Part shown: one piece after another, positions 57,873-64,000 of the stretch | Layout: each line of letters starts with the position of its first letter | Position numbering within the stretch: position 1 is the stretch's first letter | DNA from: Bog-756 sp052326605 | GTDB taxonomy: Bacteria; Actinomycetota; Acidimicrobiia; Acidimicrobiales; RAAP-2 | Direction of reading: 5' to 3' | NCBI GenBank assembly: GCA_052326605.1 | Contig: JBKQMB010000023.1 | Span: 1-64,000, forward strand | Length of the DNA stretch: 64,000 nucleotides | Translations under genes and position numbers: made by a program | Notes under the pieces: model-generated | Seen by the model: only the letters and a program-made list of their open reading frames with translations | Told to the model about the DNA's origin: nothing | The model's database searches: none

Positions 57873-60206
57873 GTGGAATCGGAGCTGCAGGCCGAGCAGG
57901 AGTTCGTGGACATGGCCTACGGCCGTCTCGACGCCATGCGGAGCGATGCCAATTCCATGCTCGAGGGCGTCCTCGATCTGGGCAGGGGCGGGACGTTCCA
58001 GTCCCGCACCGAGCGGGACGTGATCGTGCGCACCAGCCTGGCCCGCCTCGAACAGTTGGACATCGGGGACCAGGCGCTCACCTTCGGGCGGATCGACCGG
58101 GTCGAGGAGGCCCGTGATACCGGTGGCGGTGCCCCACCGGCCCCTGCCCCCGACGGCAGCAGCGCCGCCCCGGTGGCGACCGAGACCTTCCACATCGGCC
58201 GACTCGCCATCCACAGTGCCGACCACGAGCCCCTGGTGGTCGACTGGCGGGCGCCCGTCGCCGAACCGTTCTATCGGGCCACCGGACGGGATCCCCAGGG
58301 CCTGGTGCTGCGCCGCCACCTTGCCCTGCAGGGGCGCCGGGTGGTCGGCGTCGAGGACGAGCGCTTCAGCCCCCCGGGCTTCGGGCCCGGACCCGATGAA
58401 GCCGGATCCGACGGAGGGGGCGTCCACCCCGACGGTCCGGACGTCGACGACACAGGGGAGCTGATCGTCGGCGATCTGCCCATCGGTGGCCCGGCGGCGC
58501 TGTTGGCGGCGCTCCATCGCGCCAGGTCGGGCCGGATGACCGACATCGTTTCCACCATCCAACGCGAACAGGACGAGATCATCCGCGCCCCGCTGAGCGG
58601 CGTCCTCGTCGTCCAGGGAGGCCCCGGCACCGGCAAGACCGCGGTGGCGCTCCACCGGGCCGCCTACCTGCTCTACACCCACCGCTTCCCGCTCGAGCGT
58701 CAGGGCGTGCTGGTCGTCGGCCCGAACCCGCTCTTCCTGCGCTACATCGAACAGGTCCTGCCGTCGCTCGGGGAGACGGGGGTGACCCTGTCGACCGTCT
58801 CCGGACTGGTGCCCGAGATCCGGATCCGCGAGAACGGTCCGGCCGAGGTGGTCCGGCTGAAGGGCGATGCCCGGATGGCCACGGTGGTGGCCCGTGCGGT
58901 GCGCATCCGCCAGCGGCCGCTGGCGGGTGACGTGGCCATTCCCTACGGAGCCCTGCTCCTCCGGCTGACGGCGGGGGACACCCGCCGCATCATCGAGGTG
59001 GCCCGCCGACGGCCCGGTACCCACAATGCCCGCCGCCGGCTGGTGGAGCAGGCCGTCGCCCAGCTGCTGGCTGACCGCGCCCGGCAGACCCAGCAGCGGC
59101 TCGGTGTCGACACCCCGTCGTCGGTGACCGCCTTCCCCGGCTACGAGGACCCCGCCGAGCTGTCCGACGACGAGTTCGACTTCGAGGACTTCTTCCGCAA
59201 GGTCCGGAGGGTGCCCGAGCTGGCCGAGGCGTTCGACCGCATGTGGCCCCGCCTGTCGCCCCACGAGCTGCTCCACGACCTCTTCGGCGCGCCGCCGCTG
59301 ATCGCGGCAGCGGGGAAGGGGGTCCTCACGCCGGAGGAGCAGATGCTGCTCCGGCGGCCGCGTTCGGGCTCGCTCGACGAGGTGGCCTGGACCCCGGCCG
59401 ACGCCGCCCTGGTCGACGAGGCCCGCCATCTGCTCGGACCGCGCAACGGCGGTGCCGACGACGGCGTGCGCAAGTACGGGCACATCGTGGCCGACGAGGT
59501 GCAGGACCTCTCGCCCATGCAGTTGCGGATGCTCACCCGCCGTTCGCTCTCGGGCTCGATGACCGTCGTCGGCGACATCGCCCAGGCCACCGCCCCGTGG
59601 GCGCCCACGTCATGGGCGGACATCACCGAGCACCTGCCCCGTCGTCGCCCCGTGCGGTCGGTGGAGCTGACGGTGAGCTACCGGACCCCCGCCGAGGTGT
59701 TGGCGGTGGCCAGCCGGGTGCTGGCGGTCGCCGCTCCGGAGCTGGCCCCTCCGAAGCCGGCCCGGCGCACCGGGGAGGAGCCACGGCTGATCGCGGTCCG
59801 GAGCGCCGACGGCGCGGACGGCGAGCCGACCATCACCGACCTGGCCCGGCTGGTGGCCGAGGTGGCCGGGGAGGAAGTGGCGGCGGTGAAGTCGGGCCGG
59901 GTGGCCATCCTCGCCCCCGAGGCCCTCCTCCCCGCGCTCTCCGGGGCGCTGGCCGATGTCGGGCACCCGGTGGTGGATGCTCGGGACTTGCGCAAGGGCG
60001 GCCTGTCCGAGCCGCTGGTCCTGCTGGCCGCCGACGCCGCCAACGGACTGGAGTTCGACTCGGTGGTGGTGGTCGAGCCCGGCATGATCGCCGGGGAGAC
60101 CGCTCGCGGGCTGCGCACGCTGTACGTGGCGCTGACCCGGCCCACCCAGCGCCTGAGCGTGATCTCGCTGACCCCGGCACCGGCCGCCCTGGCCGCACCC
60201 GCCTGA
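57873..60206 (+). CDS. HelD/HelR-like RNA polymerase-recycling ATPase (UvrD-like superfamily 1)
   Basis: HelD proteins pry RNA polymerase off DNA or nascent RNA using ATP; some actinobacterial ones protect against rifampicin. 777 residues. The N-terminal helical arm (residues 1-60) is followed by domain 1A with Walker A GGPGTGKTAVALHRAAYLLY (about 250-269), a family-typical sequence. Walker B is GHIVADEVQDLSPMQLRML, then VVGDIAQATAPWAP, VELTVSYRTPAEVL and, near the end, LRTLYVALTRPTQRLSVI. The domain order and the VDWRAPVAEPFY segment are as in class II HelD. GTG 57873 is 5 nt after GGAGG; GTG 57867 overlaps the SD and is less likely. Confidence 0.88.
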   Translation: MESELQAEQEFVDMAYGRLDAMRSDANSMLEGVLDLGRGGTFQSRTERDVIVRTSLARLEQLDIGDQALTFGRIDRVEEARDTGGGAPPAPAPDGSSAAPVATETFHIGRLAIHSADHEPLVVDWRAPVAEPFYRATGRDPQGLVLRRHLALQGRRVVGVEDERFSPPGFGPGPDEAGSDGGGVHPDGPDVDDTGELIVGDLPIGGPAALLAALHRARSGRMTDIVSTIQREQDEIIRAPLSGVLVVQGGPGTGKTAVALHRAAYLLYTHRFPLERQGVLVVGPNPLFLRYIEQVLPSLGETGVTLSTVSGLVPEIRIRENGPAEVVRLKGDARMATVVARAVRIRQRPLAGDVAIPYGALLLRLTAGDTRRIIEVARRRPGTHNARRRLVEQAVAQLLADRARQTQQRLGVDTPSSVTAFPGYEDPAELSDDEFDFEDFFRKVRRVPELAEAFDRMWPRLSPHELLHDLFGAPPLIAAAGKGVLTPEEQMLLRRPRSGSLDEVAWTPADAALVDEARHLLGPRNGGADDGVRKYGHIVADEVQDLSPMQLRMLTRRSLSGSMTVVGDIAQATAPWAPTSWADITEHLPRRRPVRSVELTVSYRTPAEVLAVASRVLAVAAPELAPPKPARRTGEEPRLIAVRSADGADGEPTITDLARLVAEVAGEEVAAVKSGRVAILAPEALLPALSGALADVGHPVVDARDLRKGGLSEPLVLLAADAANGLEFDSVVVVEPGMIAGETARGLRTLYVALTRPTQRLSVISLTPAPAALAAPA

Positions 60207-60247
60207 TCCTCGACGGGGAACTCCGGGCACTGCCGGGGGGCGCGGGC

Positions 60248-60315
60248 GGCCCGCCGACAGGCGTCGTTCCGGCCCGCCGACAGGCGTCGTTCCGGCCCGC
60301 CGACGGGCGTCCTCC
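60248..60315 (+). repeat. 23-bp tandem repeat, three copies, intergenic
   Basis: The unit GGCCCGCCGACAGGCGTCGT plus TCC occurs identically at 60248-60270 and 60271-60293; a third copy to 60315 has changed. It lies between the HelD-like gene and ctaE, in a 187-bp gap that otherwise shows nothing but the TAAAAA before ctaE. Confidence 0.9.
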
Positions 60316-60380
60316 GGGTGCCCGGACGCGGTCCGTCGGGTGCCCGGGGGGTGAGTTGGCCCCGCGAGCGCCGGATCGAC

Positions 60381-60386
60381 TAAAAA
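60381..60386 (+). promoter_or_regulatory. A-rich hexamer TAAAAA upstream of ctaE
   Basis: TAAAAA stands 7 nt before GTG 60394, resembling the nuoA arrangement. Confidence 0.35.
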
Positions 60387-60393
60387 GAGCGTC

Positions 60394-61005
60394 GTGACCC
60401 AGGCCCTCGCCGTCGATCCGGCGATCACCTCCCGTCAGCGCCACCGCCCCGACAAGCCGTCGATGTTGGCGGTGGGCGTCATCATCTGGCTCGGCTCCGA
60501 GGTGATGTTCTTCAGCTCGTTGTTCGCCGCCTTCTTCACCATCCGGGCCCACGCGTCCGTGTGGCCGCCCACCGGCACCCACCTGGACACGCTCCGAGCG
60601 GGCTTCTTCACCCTCATCCTGGTGTCCTCCAGCTTCACCATGCAGAAGGCGGTCTGGGACCAGGAGCGTGGCAATCGGCGGAGCGCCAAGATCTTCGTGA
60701 CGGCCACCCTCGTCCTGGGAACGCTGTTCGTGGCCAACCAGTTCTACGAGTGGATCAGCCTCTCCCACAACCCGGCCACGGACCCGACCCACACTGCCTT
60801 CGGCTCGCTCTTCTACATCATGTCCGGAGTGCACGGCCTCCATGTCGCCCTCGGCCTGGTGGCGATGATCTTCCTGCTGGGAAGGCTGAAGGGCCCGAAG
60901 GGTGACCCGGGGGAGACACCGGTCTTCCAGGGAGTCAGCTACTACTGGCACTTCGTGGACGTTGTCTGGATCGGCCTCTACAGCTGCCTCTTCCTTCTCA
61001 AGTAG
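60394..61005 (+). CDS. ctaE: Cytochrome c oxidase subunit III
   Basis: A non-catalytic core subunit of the aa3 oxidase. 203 residues and five helices, the short form without the first two helices. Landmarks: IIWLGSEVMFFSSLFAAFFTIRA, the acidic TM motif ANQFYEWISL, SGVHGLHVALGLVAMIFL (conserved GxHGxHV) and SYYWHFVDVVWIGLYSCLFLL at the C-terminus. The GTG start follows TAAAAA. It leads the ctaE-qcrC-qcrA-qcrB block typical of the actinobacterial bcc-aa3 supercomplex. Confidence 0.96.
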   Translation: MTQALAVDPAITSRQRHRPDKPSMLAVGVIIWLGSEVMFFSSLFAAFFTIRAHASVWPPTGTHLDTLRAGFFTLILVSSSFTMQKAVWDQERGNRRSAKIFVTATLVLGTLFVANQFYEWISLSHNPATDPTHTAFGSLFYIMSGVHGLHVALGLVAMIFLLGRLKGPKGDPGETPVFQGVSYYWHFVDVVWIGLYSCLFLLK

Positions 61006-61017
61006 GTGCGAACCGGG

Positions 61018-61929
61018 ATGCGCAGACTGTTCAAGGCTCGATACGCCGTACCCGCGGTACTGGTGGGATGCGTCGCCGTGGTCGGCCTGCTCGGATTCTC
61101 TCCGGGTCCGGCCCAGGCGGTCGAGACGCCGTCGACCACCACCCCTGTCCCGGCGTTGACGTCGTCCTCGTCGCTCCCCACCCCGATCGGACAGCCCACC
61201 GCTCCGAGCGCCTCGAGCGCCCTCAAGGCCACGTCGCCGTCAAACAAGACCGGCATCTTCTATGTCAACCTCCCGGCCTCCTTCATCGCCCCGGGACAGG
61301 CCCTCTTCGCCGCCAACTGCTCGAGCTGTCACGGCCCGGAGGCCAACGGCTCCACCGGCGTGGCCCCGAACCTGCAGGGCCTGGGGGCGGGAACGGTCGA
61401 CTTCTGGGTGTCCACCGGCCGGATGCCCCTCGCCGTTGCCAGCGTCCAGGCCACCCGCAAGCCGCCCCGGTTCGACCGGTTGCAGACCCTCGAGATCGCG
61501 GCGTGGGTGCAGTCGCTGACGCCGGGCGTGGGGACCCAGATCCCCGTGGTCGACACCAGCTCGGCCGACCTCGAGGCGGGCGGAACCCTGTTCACCCTGA
61601 ACTGTGCCGCCTGCCACACCATCACCGGTGCCGGTGACGCGTTGATGGACGGCGCCTATGCGCCCAGCCTCCACCTGGCCACCACCACCCAGACCGTCGA
61701 GGCCATCCGGTCGGGCCCCGGCAACATGCCCCGGTTCGGGTCCGGCAACATCACCAACACCGAGGCTCGGGACATCGCCGCCTACATCCACGGGGTCATC
61801 CAGCACCCGTCCAACCCGGGTGGCTTCGCCCTCGGCGGGATCGGCCCAGTGGGTGAGGGCTTCGTGGGCCTGCTCCTCGGCGTGGGGATCCTGATGCTGG
61901 TCTGCTTCTGGATCGGAGAGCGGACGTGA
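61018..61929 (+). CDS. qcrC: Cytochrome bc1 complex dihaem cytochrome c subunit
   Basis: Transfers electrons from the Rieske protein straight to the oxidase, since actinobacteria lack soluble cytochrome c here. An N-terminal membrane/signal segment (YAVPAVLVGCVAVVGLLGF) precedes two class I cytochrome c domains with haem sites NCSSCHGPEANG (residues about 100-111) and NCAACHTITGAG (about 198-209); axial methionines are likely in RMPLAV and NMPRFG. A C-terminal helix (FVGLLLGVGILMLVCFWIG) anchors the protein. ATG 61018 was chosen; GTG 61006 is the alternative. Overlaps qcrA by 4 bp. Confidence 0.95.
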   Translation: MRRLFKARYAVPAVLVGCVAVVGLLGFSPGPAQAVETPSTTTPVPALTSSSSLPTPIGQPTAPSASSALKATSPSNKTGIFYVNLPASFIAPGQALFAANCSSCHGPEANGSTGVAPNLQGLGAGTVDFWVSTGRMPLAVASVQATRKPPRFDRLQTLEIAAWVQSLTPGVGTQIPVVDTSSADLEAGGTLFTLNCAACHTITGAGDALMDGAYAPSLHLATTTQTVEAIRSGPGNMPRFGSGNITNTEARDIAAYIHGVIQHPSNPGGFALGGIGPVGEGFVGLLLGVGILMLVCFWIGERT

Positions 61930-62852
61930 GCGACGAGTCCCCACGCGCCGAGGGCCCCCTGCCCCCGGCCGCCCTCGACGACCCGCACCTGCAGCCGTTC
62001 GCCAGGCACCCCGAGGGTGCCCAGGCGGTGGCCGCCGTCGCCATGGTCATCGGCTTCATCGGCTTCATCGGCTTCGGCGTCACCTACTGGATCGGGAGCA
62101 GTACCCAGTGGGAGGCGCTCACCCTGGGTGTGGGCATGCTCGCCCTCGGATTCGGGGTGACCGCCTGGGGCAAGTACCTGATGCCCCAGGGGCCCTTCGT
62201 CGAGGAGCGTCACGAGTTCCACTCCACCGAGGCCGAGCGGGACGCCATGACGGCGGCCGTCGTCGAGCGTGGCGGCATGGTGGTCAAGCGGCGCAAGCTG
62301 CTGGGCGGCCTCTTCGCCCTGGGGTCGGCGACCATGGGGATCGTGCTGTTGTTCCCGCTGATCCGGTCACTCGGGCCCAAGCCCGGCGAGACGCTGTTCG
62401 AGACCAACTGGAAGAGGGGCTCGAAGGTGGTGACGGTCGACGGTCGCCAGATCACCGTGGACGACCTCGAGGTGGGCGGTGTGCTCACCGTGTTCCCGAA
62501 GGGTTTCGAGGGCTCGTCTCCCGACCAGGTGATCCTCATCCGCCTGGCCAACGAACTGCAGCCGCTCCAGAGCCCCGGGCGCACCGACTGGGGGGTGGCC
62601 GGCTATGTGGCCTACTCGAAGATGTGCACCCACCTGGGCTGCCCGGTCGGCCTCTATCAGCACCAGACCCAGCAGCTGGTGTGCCCCTGCCACCAATCGA
62701 TCTTCAATGTTCTCGCCGGCGCGTTGCCCGAGTTCGGTCCGGCCCCCCGCCCGCTGCCCCAGCTGCCGATCACGGTGGACGCGACCGGGCTGCTCCGGGC
62801 CAATGGCGGGTTCGACCAGGCCGTCGGCCCCGGGTTCTGGGAGCGCCCATGA
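61926..62852 (+). CDS. qcrA: Cytochrome bc1 complex Rieske iron-sulfur subunit
   Basis: Carries the [2Fe-2S] cluster that takes electrons from menaquinol. 308 residues with three N-terminal helices (VAAVAMVIGFIGFIGFGVTYW, ALTLGVGMLALGFGVTAWG and LLGGLFALGSATMGIVLLF), the actinobacterial form. Cluster ligands: SKMCTHLGCPVG and VCPCHQSIFNV; the usual G after H in the second box is Q. GTG 61926 overlaps qcrC, and qcrB starts inside the stop. Confidence 0.96.
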   Translation: MSDESPRAEGPLPPAALDDPHLQPFARHPEGAQAVAAVAMVIGFIGFIGFGVTYWIGSSTQWEALTLGVGMLALGFGVTAWGKYLMPQGPFVEERHEFHSTEAERDAMTAAVVERGGMVVKRRKLLGGLFALGSATMGIVLLFPLIRSLGPKPGETLFETNWKRGSKVVTVDGRQITVDDLEVGGVLTVFPKGFEGSSPDQVILIRLANELQPLQSPGRTDWGVAGYVAYSKMCTHLGCPVGLYQHQTQQLVCPCHQSIFNVLAGALPEFGPAPRPLPQLPITVDATGLLRANGGFDQAVGPGFWERP

Positions 62853-64000
62853 TCGACAAGTCACTCCGCTGGGTCGACGACCGACTGGGGATCGCCAAGG
62901 GCGGCCGGACCTTCCTCGACAAGATATTCCCCGACCACTGGTCGTTCATGCTGGGCGAGATCGCCCTGTACTCCTTCGTCGTGCTGATGGTCACCGGGGT
63001 GTTCCTGACCCTGTACTACGTGCCCTCGGCCCACGAGATCGTCTACCACGGCTCCTACATCCCCCTGCGGGGCCAGAAGGTGTCCGAGGCCTATGCCTCG
63101 TCGGTGGGGCTCTCCTTCGACGTGAAGTCCGGTCTCCTGATGCGCCAGGCCCACCACTGGGCCGCCGACATCTTCCTCGGGTCGATCGCCGTGCACATGG
63201 CCCGGGTGTTCTTCACCGGCGCCTTCCGCAAGCCCCGCGAGTTCAACTGGATCGTCGGTGTGACCATGCTCATGCTGGGGATCATCAACGGGTTCCTCGG
63301 CTACTCCCTCCCCGACGACCTGGTGTCGGGCACAGGCATCCGCATCGCCTTCTCCATCATCGAGTCGATCCCCTTGGTCGGGAGCTACCTCGCCTTCTTC
63401 CTCTTCGGGGGCAGCTACCCGGGCAACGGGGTGATCATCCCCCGGTTCTACGTCCTCCACGTGCTGATCGTGCCGCTGGTGATCATAGGGCTGCTCGCCG
63501 CCCACCTGGGCCTGCTGGTCAAGCAGAAGCACACCCAGTTCAGGGGGAAGGGGAAGACCGAGGACAACGTGGTCGGCTCGCCGATGTTCCCGACCTTCAT
63601 GGCCAAGACCACCGGCTTCCTGTTCATGACCACAGCGGTGATCTTCCTGCTGGGTGGCTTCGCCCAGATCAACCCGATCTGGCAGTTCGGCCAGTACGAG
63701 CCCTTCCAGATCTCCTACGCCGTGCAGCCCGACTGGTACATGGGCTGGTTGGACGGTGCGGCGCGCATCATGCCCAGCTGGGAGTTCGTCGGGTGGGGCC
63801 ATACGATCCCGCTCGAGATCTTCCTGCCGGCGATCATCTTCCCCGGCATCATCTTCAACATCTTCGTCTTCTGGCCGTTCATCGAGTCGCACCACACCAA
63901 GGACCTGGCGTACCACAACCTCCTGGACCGGCCCCGCGACCGTCCCAAGCGGACGGCGGCCGGCGCGGCGATGCTGTCCCTCTTGTTCATGACGTTCTCC
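62849..64000 (+). CDS. qcrB: Cytochrome bc1 complex cytochrome b subunit (3' end outside window)
   Basis: Forms the quinol-oxidation and haem b core. 384 codons are visible and the frame is open at the window end. Landmarks: WSFMLGEIALYSFVVLMVTG, the haem-ligand helices with RQAHHWAADIFLGSIAVHMARVFF and PRFYVLHVLIVPLVIIGLLAAHLGLLVK, FLGYSLPDDLVSGTGIRI and QPDWYMGWLDGAARIMPSWEF (the PDWY counterpart of PEWY). ATG 62849 overlaps the qcrA stop by 4 bp. Confidence 0.97.
   Translation, partial: MIDKSLRWVDDRLGIAKGGRTFLDKIFPDHWSFMLGEIALYSFVVLMVTGVFLTLYYVPSAHEIVYHGSYIPLRGQKVSEAYASSVGLSFDVKSGLLMRQAHHWAADIFLGSIAVHMARVFFTGAFRKPREFNWIVGVTMLMLGIINGFLGYSLPDDLVSGTGIRIAFSIIESIPLVGSYLAFFLFGGSYPGNGVIIPRFYVLHVLIVPLVIIGLLAAHLGLLVKQKHTQFRGKGKTEDNVVGSPMFPTFMAKTTGFLFMTTAVIFLLGGFAQINPIWQFGQYEPFQISYAVQPDWYMGWLDGAARIMPSWEFVGWGHTIPLEIFLPAIIFPGIIFNIFVFWPFIESHHTKDLAYHNLLDRPRDRPKRTAAGAAMLSLLFMTFS

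Noticed and set aside
60248..60315. CRISPR-like repeats
   Set aside because: The 23-bp units are directly adjacent without spacers and number only three.
1..64000. Mobile elements, prophage, secondary-metabolite or defence genes
   Set aside because: No transposase, integrase, terminal inverted repeat, nuclease-effector pair or biosynthetic megasynthase was seen; the window is mostly core metabolism.

Overview
This is a gene-dense, very high-G+C window (almost every third codon position is G or C) from the chromosome of an actinobacterium. MshA (mycothiol synthesis), the ctaE-qcrC-qcrA-qcrB block, a nickel superoxide dismutase with its SodX protease, a HelD-type RNA polymerase motor, coproporphyrin-type late haem enzymes and many TAnnnT-type leaderless promoters all point to Actinomycetota. 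A deep lineage such as Acidimicrobiia is my best guess, but this is inference from gene content and not proven. The order mshA, ybjN, proC, rex-hemA-hemC-cobA/hemD-hemB-hemL resembles the conserved actinobacterial region known from Mycobacterium tuberculosis (Rv0486 to Rv0524).

Layout. 1-1.5 kb: the 3' end of a secreted TIG-repeat protein, then a degraded stretch with two frameshifted reading frames. 1.5-3.7 kb: sodN, divergent from sodX, an RsiG-like c-di-GMP-motif protein and an XRE regulator. 3.7-8.2 kb: mshA, ybjN, proC, a lipoprotein and a SAM hydroxide adenosyltransferase. 8.2-15.5 kb: rex and the early tetrapyrrole genes hemA, hemC, cobA, hemD, hemB, hemL. 15.6-19.7 kb: two large paralogous single-pass membrane proteins, related to the lipoprotein at 6.4 kb. 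19.7-37.6 kb: a menaquinone-reductase-like flavoprotein divergent from a complete 14-gene nuo operon (complex I). 37.7-46.2 kb: LapA-like, DUF2252, glutamate decarboxylase, a K+-channel-like protein, a ClC transporter and small membrane proteins; this may be an acid- or ion-stress island. 46.3-52.2 kb: a giant DUF2156/MprF-like protein, acetyl-CoA synthetase and a HAD-like protein. 52.2-57.7 kb: the minus-strand late haem genes hemE, ferrochelatase and oxidase, followed by lnt. 57.9-60.2 kb: a HelD-like helicase. 60.4-64 kb: ctaE, qcrC, qcrA and the start of qcrB, which runs off the window.

How it fits together. The window holds most of an aerobic respiratory chain: NADH dehydrogenase, a menaquinone-modifying enzyme, and part of the cytochrome bcc-aa3 supercomplex. 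It also holds nearly the complete haem pathway that supplies the cytochromes, the NADH/NAD+-sensing repressor Rex, and redox protection by mycothiol and NiSOD. No tRNA, rRNA, CRISPR array, transposase or phage gene was seen. The most interesting items are the RsiG-like switch protein in the sodX operon, an Lnt whose catalytic cysteine is serine, the MprF-like protein fused to a degenerate phosphoesterase domain, leaderless mini-ORFs ahead of hemA and hemE, and two unlisted small membrane-protein genes beside the ClC transporter.
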